From positions 4,430,709 through 4,494,708 of the forward strand of contig CP043547.1 in the NCBI GenBank assembly GCA_009664345.1: 64,000 nucleotides of DNA. Direction: 5' to 3'. The notes under the pieces are model-generated. The model ran no database searches and was not told the origin of the DNA. It worked only from the letters and a program-made list of their open reading frames with translations. The stretch is from Planctomycetales bacterium 10988. Its GTDB lineage: Bacteria; Planctomycetota; Planctomycetia; Pirellulales; Pb10988. Shown here one piece after another: positions 33,423-43,560 of the stretch (within the stretch, counting starts at the first letter, position 1; each line of letters starts with the position of its first letter). A program made the translations under genes and the position numbers.

Positions 33423-35081
33423 TCATCTACGAAGTCCGCCGCTATCAAGCAATTTAATATGTTTGGCGATGACGTGTTGACGTTGAAGTTCTGGAACGAC
33501 CCCGGTTGTGCCGACAACGCCGACGCGGCGACCGAGGTAATGCCGCATGCTGACGCCAGGGGCCGGTGTCACATAAACACGAATGTTTCCATTCGCATCG
33601 ACGAGGGCATAACGGGGGGCGCCGACTTTCAAGGAATGCACCGATTTGACAATGCCCGTCCCATCATAACGCCCGTTCTCACTTCCCGGCTGACCAGGAT
33701 ATCTGGCAGGCGTTTGCCCATCGAGGGGTTGAATTGCTTCGACCACTAAATCCGCCGGCAACAGCGGAAGGTTCTCGGTGGAAGGATTGGGCGTGTTCGG
33801 GATCGTTCTCGGGAGGACGGCTCCGGAGGAGCTTGCCGCCAGGGCAATATACTCACTTTGCAATTCTTGCCAACGGCCAAGTTGTCGCAGCAAGATTCTC
33901 GCCCGACCGCGAATCTCGGGGGTTTGCGTATGATGGAGCAAGGCTTCGGCTTCGCGAATGATCGGATTCAATTCCCAATTGCGGGCCGGTTGCGTGACGG
34001 TTTCGGCGAGTTGACTTTCCAAACGATCGAGGAGTCGTTGCTGTTCTTCGGCCGATTCCGCTTTGAGGGCCGCCGGCTTGGTGAAGGCTTGTTCGAACTG
34101 CTTTTGCCGGGGGTCCGCTGGGAAGGTCGTCTTGGCCGGAGCGGGCGACGCAGCGCTTTCTGCCGGTTCTGAAGGCTTTTCTTTCAGTTCGGGAATTGTT
34201 TCTTCATCCTCTTCGGTAGTCGGCGGCTGCTCCTCGGGGGCAGGTTCCTGATAGCCGACTCGTTCCACTTCCGCCGCTTCTTCGTCCGAATCCATCTCTT
34301 GCCAATCGGCGGTGACAACTTCTTCGTCCCGTTCGATGGGGGCATCTTTCATCGCTGCCGAGGGAATGCGAATGACTTGGCCTTTACCGGGAAGGGGTGT
34401 TTCTTCCGAGGGTTGTGGTTGTTGTTCTGTTTCGGTCGGAACCGTAGTGACGGTTGCCAGCGGGGTGGCTGCCTCGATTTCTTCGGTGGGAAGGATCGCC
34501 GGCGATGGGCGAGAGGTGATCTCGACATCCTGCATTTCAATCCAACGCACTTCCTTCTCTGGAGGAGGAATTTGCAACCACGGTTCCGTTTGCTCGCCGG
34601 TTGTCAGGACGGTTTCGCCGAGAATTTCAATCTTGGCTCCCTGATCGAGATGGCTTTGGATAGCGGCACGCTGATTGTGAAAGAGGCTGCCGATCCGAAT
34701 GGCGGTTTGCGAAGTATTGATCGTTCCTTCACTAGGAGAGTGCCGATCAACCGCCCTGGCGGGCACCCAACAGAAGCTCCCTTCCGGTGGCAAGATCGCC
34801 AGCCAGCCTTGTTCACTTCGCCCGACAACCTGGACCTTGCTTCCCTCGGAAAGCTTGAGGACGGGATAATAGCGATCCCCTGGCCCCGCGTAGACCATGG
34901 CGTCTTGTTTAATCGTGCCATCAAGAGAGACCGTCTCCGCCAGCGCGGTCGTTGTCTTGAGACAAACGAGACTCGCCATGCTTAGGCAGAGACCGAACAT
35001 GCCGATTTGAAAAGGCTTTCGCTTTGCCAAGCTGGAGCCGGTCTGTGGTGGTCGAAGGCGTGCGTTAGTAAGCAAACGCAT
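33423..35081 (-). CDS. Exported SH3-domain protein with Pro/Glu-rich linker
   Basis: The 552-residue product starts with a basic stretch and signal sequence (FGLCLSMASLVCLKTTTALAE). Residues ~55-115 form an SH3b domain (YAGPGDRYYPVLKLSEGSKVQVVG). A second may lie around residues 120-185. A long acidic, Pro- and Thr-rich linker follows, then a helical stretch. The last ~80 residues (GTGIVKSV, VDANGNIRVYVTPAPGVSMRHYLG) form a beta domain. SH3b modules usually bind peptidoglycan, so an envelope function is likely; no enzyme was seen. Confidence 0.7.
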   Translation of the reverse strand: MRLLTNARLRPPQTGSSLAKRKPFQIGMFGLCLSMASLVCLKTTTALAETVSLDGTIKQDAMVYAGPGDRYYPVLKLSEGSKVQVVGRSEQGWLAILPPEGSFCWVPARAVDRHSPSEGTINTSQTAIRIGSLFHNQRAAIQSHLDQGAKIEILGETVLTTGEQTEPWLQIPPPEKEVRWIEMQDVEITSRPSPAILPTEEIEAATPLATVTTVPTETEQQPQPSEETPLPGKGQVIRIPSAAMKDAPIERDEEVVTADWQEMDSDEEAAEVERVGYQEPAPEEQPPTTEEDEETIPELKEKPSEPAESAASPAPAKTTFPADPRQKQFEQAFTKPAALKAESAEEQQRLLDRLESQLAETVTQPARNWELNPIIREAEALLHHTQTPEIRGRARILLRQLGRWQELQSEYIALAASSSGAVLPRTIPNTPNPSTENLPLLPADLVVEAIQPLDGQTPARYPGQPGSENGRYDGTGIVKSVHSLKVGAPRYALVDANGNIRVYVTPAPGVSMRHYLGRRVGVVGTTGVVPELQRQHVIAKHIKLLDSGGLRR

Positions 35082-35366
35082 GCGGACCTCCTCCTCGAAG
35101 ATCAGAGAAATCGAGCTGAAATGAAATGCATTGACGCAGTCTGCGTAAAGATGTGCCTCGCTCTTTTAGATCATGTAGCGATCTGAGGCAAGAGGAATAT
35201 TCGGAACAGACCGTCAGACAACGATTTGGGAAGGAGAGGTTTCTCGGCGGCCTCCTTTTCTACTTTCCTCCTCTCTTTTACAATCAGTTCGAATTCGCCT
35301 CGATGCTCCTCGACGTAACTCCTCTCTTGGCGAGCAAATTCATTTTCCCATATAGGAATTTTGCGG

Positions 35367-36968
35367 ATGAATTTACGGCTTGTGTTCTATCTTCTCGGAT
35401 TGATCACGCTCCTGATCGGAGGAGCGATGGCCTTTAGCCTGCCGTGGGCCTTCGTGCAAGATTCCTATGAATGGAAGGGGTTTTTCGGGCTGTTTACCTC
35501 GGTGATTCTTTGCCTGCTCAGCGGCGGGGGCTTGATCGGTTGGGGTTTTTCCTCCCGCATGGATACGCTTTATCGCAAAGAGGCGATGGCGGTCGTCGGT
35601 CTAAGTTGGGTACTGGCAACGATCTTGGGGGCCCTCCCTTTTCTCTTGAGCGGGACGTGTCGCGATGCGGTTCGCGATGAAAGTGGAGAGATCGTCCGGG
35701 ATACCCAAGGCGGGATTCCCATGGAAAATAGAATTCCGATGAATATGGCGGACGCCCTGTTCGAATCGCAATCGGGTTTTAGCACCACCGGGGCGACGGT
35801 CCTCACGGCCATTGCCGAGCCGCAACTTGTGCCCAGATGCATTCTTTTCTGGCGATCCAGTACGCACTTCCTCGGCGGGCTGGGGATTATGGTCCTCTTC
35901 GTGGCGATCCTGGGACAAGGTTCTGCCGGCAAAGCGTTGATGCGAAATGAAATGCCAGGGCCTACCAAAGAGACTGGACACGCCCGGACGCAAGATGCCG
36001 CTTGGAAGTTCGCGTTTATCTATGCAGGGATGAATGCCGTACTGACCGGGATTCTCTGGTTGGAAGGGATGACCCTCTTCGATGCCTCTTGCCATGCCTT
36101 CGGCACGATGGCCACCGGGGGATTCAGCACGTATGACGCCAGCTTGGGCCATTTCGACGCCAATCCTTGGATCGATTCGACGGTCCTCCTTTTTATGTTC
36201 ATCGCGGGCATGAACTTCACGCTAGTCTATTGGTTTCTGATCGGGCAACCGATGATCATGCTCAAAGATACCGAATGGCGAGGCTATGTGGCGATCTTGT
36301 TACTGGCCTCGATCGGGGTGATCTTTTTTGGCTATACCCGCGGGGATTTCAAAGAGGAAGGACTCTTAGGAGCGATTCGTTATGGAACGTTCCAAGTCGT
36401 CTCAGTAATGACAACGACCGGCTTTGGAACGCATGATTTTGATAGCTGGAATAGTTTCGGTCGCGGACTTTTGTTTCTCTTGATGTTTGTCGGAGGATGT
36501 GCCGGCAGCACCGGAGGCGGAATCAAAGTCATTCGGCATTTGCTCTTTTTCAAAATTTTATGGCTGGAAATTGAAAAGGCTTTCCATCCCTCGGTGGTTC
36601 GACCGCTGAGAATCTCGGGAAAACCGGTGGAAGATCAGCAACTTCGCCACCATATTTTAGTCTATTTTTCTTTGGTTCTCGCAATTTTCGTGATGAGTTG
36701 GCTGCTACTCGTCACGGTGGAACCAAGCACCACTTGGACGGCCAAAGAGGACCCCTTGCAAAACAAGCTGATCGACTGTGCCACGGCGGTTTCGGCCACG
36801 CTGAATAATATTGGTCCAGGACTCGGAACTATCGGTGCCACCAGGAATTACGCACATTTCAGCTGGTGGGGGAAATTGATCTTTACTTGGCTCATGATGC
36901 TGGGAAGACTTGAACTCTTTGTAATGCTTGTGCTCTTCGTTCCGGCCTTTTGGAGAAATCAAATGTAA
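35367..36968 (+). CDS. TrkH/TrkG-type potassium transporter
   Basis: The 533-residue product has about ten membrane segments and the filter-type loops of the Trk/Ktr family: ESQSGFSTTGATVL, FGTMATGGFSTYD, MTTTGFGTHD and VGGCAGSTGGGIKVIRH. Each carries the Gly that lines the K+ filter. Such pumps normally need the cytoplasmic TrkA partner, which is not encoded nearby. A TTG at 35361 could add two residues; the ATG at 35367 has AGGA 8 nt upstream. Confidence 0.9.
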   Translation: MNLRLVFYLLGLITLLIGGAMAFSLPWAFVQDSYEWKGFFGLFTSVILCLLSGGGLIGWGFSSRMDTLYRKEAMAVVGLSWVLATILGALPFLLSGTCRDAVRDESGEIVRDTQGGIPMENRIPMNMADALFESQSGFSTTGATVLTAIAEPQLVPRCILFWRSSTHFLGGLGIMVLFVAILGQGSAGKALMRNEMPGPTKETGHARTQDAAWKFAFIYAGMNAVLTGILWLEGMTLFDASCHAFGTMATGGFSTYDASLGHFDANPWIDSTVLLFMFIAGMNFTLVYWFLIGQPMIMLKDTEWRGYVAILLLASIGVIFFGYTRGDFKEEGLLGAIRYGTFQVVSVMTTTGFGTHDFDSWNSFGRGLLFLLMFVGGCAGSTGGGIKVIRHLLFFKILWLEIEKAFHPSVVRPLRISGKPVEDQQLRHHILVYFSLVLAIFVMSWLLLVTVEPSTTWTAKEDPLQNKLIDCATAVSATLNNIGPGLGTIGATRNYAHFSWWGKLIFTWLMMLGRLELFVMLVLFVPAFWRNQM

Positions 36969-37397
36969 ATTGCAAGCGAAACCGAAAACTCAGAAGCGAA
37001 TGCTTGCAATGGGGGATCTCCTCAAGGTAGAGTAAAGATTGCTTCTTTTTGAACCAATCCGGCGAGGGAATCGGCCGCTTTATCGGAAAAGTTGGTGACG
37101 TTCCGAGAAGACTTCCCGATTTTGAACCTGTCAAAACTCCCAGCGTTTAACCAGTAATCATTTAAAATCGGCAAGCGCTCGTTACGGAACGAAAGAAGAA
37201 CAAGGCCCGGAGTTCAACCGAGAAGCAATCTGCGTATTCCCGTGGCTTGGCTGCAACACCCCCAGGCTCACATCCGGATGGAGAGAGAAGCCCAGCGAAA
37301 CCCCATATCGAAGGGGAAACGGTTGGGCGATTGGTCCTATCTCCCTGAAATTCAGAGGATTTGAGAAAGTAAAATGAGAACACTGCAAGGATTGAAG
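36969..37397. other. 429-nt gap after the TrkH gene, with a hairpin at its start
   Basis: ATTGCAAGC (36969-36977) and GCTTGCAAT (37002-37010) form an exact 9-bp inverted repeat just after the TrkH stop, without a T run. Nothing else could be assigned in the rest. Confidence 0.5.
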
Positions 37398-38180
37398 ATG
37401 ACGACGAGTTGGTGGATTGGCTGCTCCCTAATTGCCTTTCTCTTCTCCGTGCCGGTCATGGATGTCTCCGCCCAGAATCGATTCAATCAACCGCGTGCCC
37501 GCGCCACCCCGCGTGCCCGTGCGACTCCGATTGTCGGCGGACCTGAAAACAAAGGGGAAAAGAACAACCAACCCGCTTACGTTCCCCCTTCCGATGAACG
37601 TCTGCGTCGATTGCATATTCAATTTGTGCAAGAAGGAATGGAACTCGCCAAAGAGTTCGAAAATCGCGGCCAAACGCAAGAAGCCCGCATGGCCTGCCAA
37701 GATGTTTTGCGACTCGTGCCACAATTACCAGCCGCGATTGAAATGCTCGACCGATTGGATGCCAAAGCCTTGGACGCAGGCCGAAAGGTCTTTATCGTGA
37801 AAGCGAATCAAGATTGGCAAGATACCGGCGTCATTGTGCTGGAAGGAGAACCGATCAAGATTTCGGTTTCCGGTTCCTGGACTTTTAAACTCACCCGAGA
37901 GCTAGACGCCGACGGGATGGAAATTCCCAAGGAATTGCAAGAATTTCGCCTTGGTTCGTTGATTGGCTTGATCTATTCGCCCGATGGAGCCAGCTCCAGT
38001 TCGAACAACAATCAAGACAAAAAGAATGACCCTAAGGTTTTCACGATTGGCAAAGAGAAACAGTTTAAAGCCCCCAGAACCGGGAAGCTTCTGCTCCGGA
38101 TGCACGACGCGGACCTCTCCGATAATATCGGAACGCTGAATGTCGAAATCCGAGGAACCTTCAAAACGGGCTCTCGTTAG
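37398..38180 (+). CDS. Secreted PA-IL-like lectin-fold protein
   Basis: About 260 residues. It has a signal peptide (WWIGCSLIAFLFSVPVMDVSAQ), a basic/Pro-rich linker (PRARATPRARATP), a short helical segment, and a C-terminal domain. In that domain DTGVIVLEGEPIKISVSGSW, GSLIGLIYSPDG, FTIGKEKQFKAPRTGKLLLRM and DNIGTLNVEIRG follow the PA-IL (LecA) galactose-lectin pattern. The ATG at 37398 with AAGGA upstream is preferred to one at 37374. Sugar or glycan binding outside the cell is likely. Confidence 0.7.
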   Translation: MTTSWWIGCSLIAFLFSVPVMDVSAQNRFNQPRARATPRARATPIVGGPENKGEKNNQPAYVPPSDERLRRLHIQFVQEGMELAKEFENRGQTQEARMACQDVLRLVPQLPAAIEMLDRLDAKALDAGRKVFIVKANQDWQDTGVIVLEGEPIKISVSGSWTFKLTRELDADGMEIPKELQEFRLGSLIGLIYSPDGASSSSNNNQDKKNDPKVFTIGKEKQFKAPRTGKLLLRMHDADLSDNIGTLNVEIRGTFKTGSR

Positions 38181-38285
38181 GCGAGGGTTGTCCAGAGGCG
38201 GGCTCCGGCCCGCTTTTCTTTTCGGCTAGAAATCCACCCTCTTCCGATTGTTTGAGTCCTATCTTCTTGAGAAAGCGTACGCTCA

Positions 38286-41200
38286 ATGTCCACCACGCAG
38301 CTTACTGCCGAGCATTATCTAAAGTGTTTGACCCAAAGTGGATTGGTCGATGAAAAGAATTTGATGGAAGAATTTGGCCGATTCAAACAGAAGGTCCAAG
38401 ATGATCCCAAGGTCAAACCGACCATCAATAACCTTTCTGGGCATTTCATTGAGGCAGGCATCATCACCCCTTGGCATCATCAACAACTGATGCAAGGCAA
38501 GCACCGGGGATTCTTTTTAGGCAATTACAAGTTGCTCGAACCGCTCGGTAAAGGGGGAATGGGAAGTGTTTATCTGGCGGAACACACCAAAATGCGACGC
38601 AAGTGTGCCGTCAAGATTCTTCCTAAAAGCCGCGTGAAAGATGGTTCCTACCTGGATCGCTTTCAAGGCGAAGCCCGGGCGATTGCGGCGGTCGATCACC
38701 CCAACATCGTGCAGGCGTATTCGTTTGATGTCCGAGGTGATGTCTACTTCATCGCGATGCAATATGTCTCCGGTTGGGATTTGCAAGGTCTGGTCGAAGA
38801 GCATGGCCCGCTCGATTTTGATATGGCCGCGGATTACATTCGTCAGTCAGCCGAAGGTCTGGCCCATGCCCATGAACGGGGCCTTGTCCATCGTGATATC
38901 AAACCGGCCAACTTGCTGGTGGACGAAGAAGGAACCGTCCGCATTTTGGACCTCGGTTTGGCGAAGATTACTGAAACCGAAGAAGATTCGCCGACGAAGA
39001 AACATAATGACGGCATCTTGGGAACCGCCGATTACCTCTCGCCGGAACAAACTCGCGATAGCCACAATCTTGACGGCCGCACGGATATCTACAGTCTTGG
39101 CTATACTCTCTATTTTCTGTTGACGGGTTCGGCTCCGTTTCCCGAAGATAGTGTTGCCAAAAAGCTCCTTGCTCATCGATCCGACGAACCGCAGTCGATT
39201 CGCGAATTCCGCCCCGATACCCCGGACGCCTTGGTAACGCTGGTCTATCGCATGACCCGCAAGGAGCCAGACCAGCGGGTGCAAACGGCTCAACAAGTGG
39301 CGGATTATCTGACCAGTTGGCTCAATTCCGCGGAAGATTTCAATGAAGAGGAATACCTCGATGCCCCCGCGCCGGCTGTCAGCGGGCAAGGAAAATGGCT
39401 CCTGGGGTTGATCATTCTCGTTAATTGTCTCATTGTCGCCCTCTCGATCGGCGGCTATATGTTGCTCAGTTCGAATGAGCCTGATGGCCCCAGTATCAAG
39501 GATCGCCTTCAAGTCAAAACTAATACCGATACGCAAGAAGGGCTTCCCGAAGAGGCAGTCGTTCTGGTCAAAGACCCGCCGGCCTGGAACCTCTTTCGTA
39601 TCTTCGAAGAAGAATCCGACTTCGCCCCGCATTATCAAAATAGTGCCGGTACCTTGGAACGGGTCACCCAGGATTCCTTCCAAGGCGACCACGCCCTGAA
39701 AGTCGCAGGTCAGGAGATTCTGACGGCGAGCTTGCCGAATTTCCCAGTGGAGATTCAAATGGCCCCGGCTCCTGGCGAGTTCCGCTATCTTCGCTTTGCC
39801 GTCAAACGGACCCAAGCGGCGGCTTTCTATATCCTGTTGGAAGGAAATGGCTCGGTCGCTCCTCCAAATGCGGCGAAGGAACAAAGCTTCCGTTACCGAT
39901 TGGGAGAGCCGAAAGGCCCCTTCACCGCGATGTCCTTATCCGGTTACGAACATCGTCGCGACTGGGTAGAAATCACTTGCGATTTGGCGAAGGACTTCGG
40001 GGATTTCCGTCTTTCCGGCATCGGCTTCGGCACCGTCGCCGGTTCGGATGGGGAAGAGGTCTTGATCGATCATCTTTATTTGGCCCGTTCGCGTGCCGAC
40101 TTCGACCAAATTCCTTTCTATTCGATCGGTCAACAAGCCGCGATCGCTATTCAATGCGGACTTGAACCGGAAGAAGCCGTCCGCGTCGATCGCGAATATA
40201 CTTACGAACTTTCCCAAGGAACCAAGCAACATAATTGGGAAGCCCCGATTCCTTATACCCACTCCTGGCAAGCTTCCGGCCCCCTCGAATATGAACTCAG
40301 CGTCCCTTCGATGGTGCAAGGCGATTTGCAAATGATCATGGTGTCCGGCGATCAAAAGATTGTCCAACAGACCGTCTCGATCAACGACAAGGACAAAGGC
40401 ACGTTCGCCCGCACGCCCGATGGCTACACCGCCACGATTCCGGTTGCGTCGTTGGATTCGCTCTCCGGCAAACTCAAGGTGAAAGTCACACCCCCTGAAG
40501 GAGAACAGGCCGATCTTTCGGTCATCAAGTTCTTGCCGAAGTACCGATACGCAGCGTTTCCGGAAGAAGTCATCACCGATTACGAGGTGGTTTACCTGCA
40601 ACCGAATCGCGATTTGAAGATGGATATCTTCCAACCGCCCAAGCCTCGTCCGCCGCTGCCGCTGGTGATCCTGCTGCCGAGTAGCGGGGAAAATTGGTAT
40701 CGCGCCCAAATGAGCCGTCTTGCTCGGGATTTGGTCGAGCGGGATTTCGTGGTCGCGATTCTCAGTTACCGCCATTCTTCCGAAGGGGATTTCAAAGATA
40801 TCGTCCGCGATGTCAAAACCGGGATTCGCTTCTTGCGTGACAATGCAGGAAAGTACCAAATCGAAAAAGACAAAATCGGCGTCGTCGGCATCGAGTCCGG
40901 GGCGAACATCGCGGGCATCCTCGGCGTGAAGCGGTTTAGGGATGGCATCGGCATCCACAAAGATGAAGAATACGACGACGTCAATGACAATGTACAAGCC
41001 GTCGTGGCCCTGGAAGCGGTCTTCGATTTGGACAAGCGTCCCAAGGAAAATGACCCGCTCGCTCCCTTGTTTGGCACGACCCGCTCGGATTATCTCCCCT
41101 CCGCCGACTTGCTGGATCGGCTGGAAATGGAAGGCAACAACAACGTCCTTCCGCCATTTTTAATCTTTCAAAATCTCAACGATCAGAAGATCCCCTTCGA

Positions 41201-41975
41201 ACAGACAAAGGCGTTTGCCTCTAAATTCCGGGAAATCGGCGGGTCCGTCGAGATGGCGGCCCTCAATGTTCCCTCTGAAGATGGCTCGCTCAGCCCTTTG
41301 TTAACCGACGAAAAATACCATACCGAGGGGATTGCTCGAATCGAAACCTTCTTCGAACGGACCCTCAAAGGCTGGAATACCATCATCCCGGAAGCAGGAT
41401 GGTATAGTATTTTCGATGGCGAAACCCTGGCCGGTTGGGCCGTCAATCAGATGGAACAACGTGGGCAAAAAGGGCCTTCGGTCATTGTGCAAAATGGCTC
41501 GATTGTTATGAAAGGCGGCCGGTCGCACCTCTTCTATTGGGGACCGGTGAGCGATCATGATTTCCACAATTTCCTTTTTGAAGCCGAAATCAAGCTGGAA
41601 TCGGACCAAGCGGAATCCGGGATTTTCTTCCACACCCGCTGGCAACCACAAGGCGAGCTTAATCAGGGAACCGAAATTGTCATTCATGAACAAGAGAACG
41701 ATGAGTACAAAACCGGCAGCATCGCCCGAGTGAAACCTGTCTCCAAGTCCTATGTGCGGCCCGGCCAGTGGTTCCATTTACGGCTCACCGTGGAAAACAA
41801 AACCGTGAAGGTCAGCATCAACGGAAATCCGGTCATGAGTTATCAAGAGCCCGCGGAATTGCCGGAATCGACGCCCCGCATTGTCGGAGGCGGAACCATC
41901 GCCTTGAAATCGTCGGCCAACCCTCGTAGCATCGTTCACTTCCGCAGCATTCGTGTAAAACCGCTGACGGATTGA
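38286..41975 (+). CDS. Membrane Ser/Thr kinase fused to an esterase-fold and a DUF1080 domain
   Basis: The 1,229-residue protein has an N-terminal ~75-residue planctomycete adaptor, then a Hanks-type kinase (residues ~78-345). The kinase has GKGGMGSVY, HRDIKPANLL, DLGLA (for DFG) and TADYLSPEQ. A membrane helix (LLGLIILVNCLIVALSIGGYML, ~370-390) precedes an extracellular part. This part has a beta-sandwich region, an alpha/beta-hydrolase BD-FAE-like domain (~772-1030) and a DUF1080 domain (~1035-1228, IFDGETLAGWAV). In the hydrolase fold the nucleophile motif reads GIESGAN, where the usual Ser place holds Glu, so it is likely inactive or rewired. The kinase core looks complete. The arrangement suggests a surface sensor for carbohydrate or ester compounds that signals inward. 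Confidence 0.85.
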   Translation: MSTTQLTAEHYLKCLTQSGLVDEKNLMEEFGRFKQKVQDDPKVKPTINNLSGHFIEAGIITPWHHQQLMQGKHRGFFLGNYKLLEPLGKGGMGSVYLAEHTKMRRKCAVKILPKSRVKDGSYLDRFQGEARAIAAVDHPNIVQAYSFDVRGDVYFIAMQYVSGWDLQGLVEEHGPLDFDMAADYIRQSAEGLAHAHERGLVHRDIKPANLLVDEEGTVRILDLGLAKITETEEDSPTKKHNDGILGTADYLSPEQTRDSHNLDGRTDIYSLGYTLYFLLTGSAPFPEDSVAKKLLAHRSDEPQSIREFRPDTPDALVTLVYRMTRKEPDQRVQTAQQVADYLTSWLNSAEDFNEEEYLDAPAPAVSGQGKWLLGLIILVNCLIVALSIGGYMLLSSNEPDGPSIKDRLQVKTNTDTQEGLPEEAVVLVKDPPAWNLFRIFEEESDFAPHYQNSAGTLERVTQDSFQGDHALKVAGQEILTASLPNFPVEIQMAPAPGEFRYLRFAVKRTQAAAFYILLEGNGSVAPPNAAKEQSFRYRLGEPKGPFTAMSLSGYEHRRDWVEITCDLAKDFGDFRLSGIGFGTVAGSDGEEVLIDHLYLARSRADFDQIPFYSIGQQAAIAIQCGLEPEEAVRVDREYTYELSQGTKQHNWEAPIPYTHSWQASGPLEYELSVPSMVQGDLQMIMVSGDQKIVQQTVSINDKDKGTFARTPDGYTATIPVASLDSLSGKLKVKVTPPEGEQADLSVIKFLPKYRYAAFPEEVITDYEVVYLQPNRDLKMDIFQPPKPRPPLPLVILLPSSGENWYRAQMSRLARDLVERDFVVAILSYRHSSEGDFKDIVRDVKTGIRFLRDNAGKYQIEKDKIGVVGIESGANIAGILGVKRFRDGIGIHKDEEYDDVNDNVQAVVALEAVFDLDKRPKENDPLAPLFGTTRSDYLPSADLLDRLEMEGNNNVLPPFLIFQNLNDQKIPFEQTKAFASKFREIGGSVEMAALNVPSEDGSLSPLLTDEKYHTEGIARIETFFERTLKGWNTIIPEAGWYSIFDGETLAGWAVNQMEQRGQKGPSVIVQNGSIVMKGGRSHLFYWGPVSDHDFHNFLFEAEIKLESDQAESGIFFHTRWQPQGELNQGTEIVIHEQENDEYKTGSIARVKPVSKSYVRPGQWFHLRLTVENKTVKVSINGNPVMSYQEPAELPESTPRIVGGGTIALKSSANPRSIVHFRSIRVKPLTD

Positions 41976-42007
41976 CGATCGCTTCAGCAGGGAGAGGGCC
42001 TCGGTAG

Positions 42008-43552
42008 ATGGGTTCACTTGAACAACAAGAGACGCGGAATTGGGTCCATGGTTTCGGGCTGATCGCCGGCCCGCTCCTCGCTGGATTGGCGGCTTGGATC
42101 ATCCCGCAATTCGAGGTCGCCGCGAACTTTGAACCTTTCCCGCTTCAGGCGATGGCCGCCGTGGCGACTTTGATGGCAATTTGGTGGATCACCGAAGCCA
42201 TTCCCCTCGCGGCAACGGCCTTGCTTCCGCTGGTGCTCTTTCCCGCTCTCCATCTGCTCCCGATTGATCAAGTCGCCGCCCATTACGGAAACCGGCTGAT
42301 TTTCCTGTTTCTAGGTGGATTTGTCGTCGCCCTTGCTATTGAAGAGACTGGGCTTCACCGCCGGGTGGCCCTGACGATTGTCTCTTGGGTCGGAGATCAG
42401 CCGCGTCGGCTCGTGGCCGGTTTCATGCTGGCAACCGCGATTCTTTCGATGTGGCTTTCCAATACGGCGACGGCCTTGATGCTCTTGCCGATTGCCAGCA
42501 GTGTCCTTTCGCAGATCGAAAAGCTTTCCGAAACCCAAGAAATCGAGGAAGCACTCGCTCGCAGGCAACGGCATTTCGGCGTCTGTCTGATGTTGGGGAT
42601 TGCCTACGCGGCGAGCATTGGCGGTTTTTCGACATTGATCGGAACGCCTCCAAATGTGGCCTATCGCGGTATCTTTCACGAAGAATTTCCCCATCTTCCC
42701 GAGGCAAGCTTCGCCGGCTGGATGCTTTTCGCCCTTCCTTTGGCCTTCACGCTGCTCTTGGGAACTTGGTGGCTGCTGACGGTCGTGCTCTTTCCGGTAG
42801 GCAGCGAATCGTTCCTCGGCGGGCAAACCGTGATCAAAGAGGAGAAAGAAAAGCTCGGCCCGCTCCGCTCGGCGGAAGGTCTAATGCTCTTCGTCTTTTT
42901 CTTGACGGCCGGGTTGTGGGTCTTTCGCGAACCGACACCCGATTGGGGCTGGGCGCCGTTATTGGGCTTGGATGAAATGACACTCGGAGGCAAGCAAGTC
43001 CGGCTTGTTGATGATAGTGCCGTCGCGATTGCGATGGCGGTTCTTTGCTTTCTTTTGCCCAAAGGAACCAACTTTCGCGAACCACTCCTTCCTTGGAATG
43101 CGACGAAGCGGCTGCCGTGGGGGATTCTGATTCTCTTCGGCGGCGGACTCGCCCTGGCGGCAGGCATGAAAGAATCGGGCTTGGCGGCCCTGCTAGGCGA
43201 TCAACTCGCTCTGGCCATGAAAGGGCAATCACCGATCGTTCGAACTTTTTCCACCGCCGCAGGCATGACGCTCATCACCGAACTCAGCAGCAACTTGGCG
43301 AGTGTGCAGATGATGCTGCCGATTCTGGCGGAAACCTCGCGGATTCTCGAAGCCGACCCTCAGAAGTTAATGATCCCCGCCACTCTCGCGGCCAGTTGTG
43401 CCTTTATGTTGCCGGTGGCAACCCCGCCGAATGCGATTGTTTATAGCTCCGGCAGGGTCTCCATCCGACAAATGGTGTTTGCAGGCATCTGGGTTAACTT
43501 GATCGGCACGCTCCTGATTACGCTTTTCGTTTCGATCTCAGGATTTGGTTGA
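42008..43552 (+). CDS. DASS-family (SLC13/CitT-like) anion:sodium symporter
   Basis: The 514-residue product has about eleven membrane segments with the DASS patterns: WITEAIPLAATALLPLVLFP, the GGFVVALAIEETGLHRR loop, SNTATALMLLP and ASIGGFSTLIGTPPNVA (the SNT motif). The second half repeats the fold with TELSSNLASVQMMLP and PVATPPNAIVYSSG. These symporters import di- or tricarboxylates or sulfate with sodium. It lies 32 nt after the kinase fusion and is convergent with the EF-hand gene (8-nt gap). Confidence 0.92.
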   Translation: MGSLEQQETRNWVHGFGLIAGPLLAGLAAWIIPQFEVAANFEPFPLQAMAAVATLMAIWWITEAIPLAATALLPLVLFPALHLLPIDQVAAHYGNRLIFLFLGGFVVALAIEETGLHRRVALTIVSWVGDQPRRLVAGFMLATAILSMWLSNTATALMLLPIASSVLSQIEKLSETQEIEEALARRQRHFGVCLMLGIAYAASIGGFSTLIGTPPNVAYRGIFHEEFPHLPEASFAGWMLFALPLAFTLLLGTWWLLTVVLFPVGSESFLGGQTVIKEEKEKLGPLRSAEGLMLFVFFLTAGLWVFREPTPDWGWAPLLGLDEMTLGGKQVRLVDDSAVAIAMAVLCFLLPKGTNFREPLLPWNATKRLPWGILILFGGGLALAAGMKESGLAALLGDQLALAMKGQSPIVRTFSTAAGMTLITELSSNLASVQMMLPILAETSRILEADPQKLMIPATLAASCAFMLPVATPPNAIVYSSGRVSIRQMVFAGIWVNLIGTLLITLFVSISGFG

Positions 43553-43560
43553 TAAGCCAA

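Noticed and set aside
39936-40997. Minus-strand frame of 353 codons opposite the kinase fusion
   Set aside because: It lies inside a complete fused protein on the other strand and lacks any family features.
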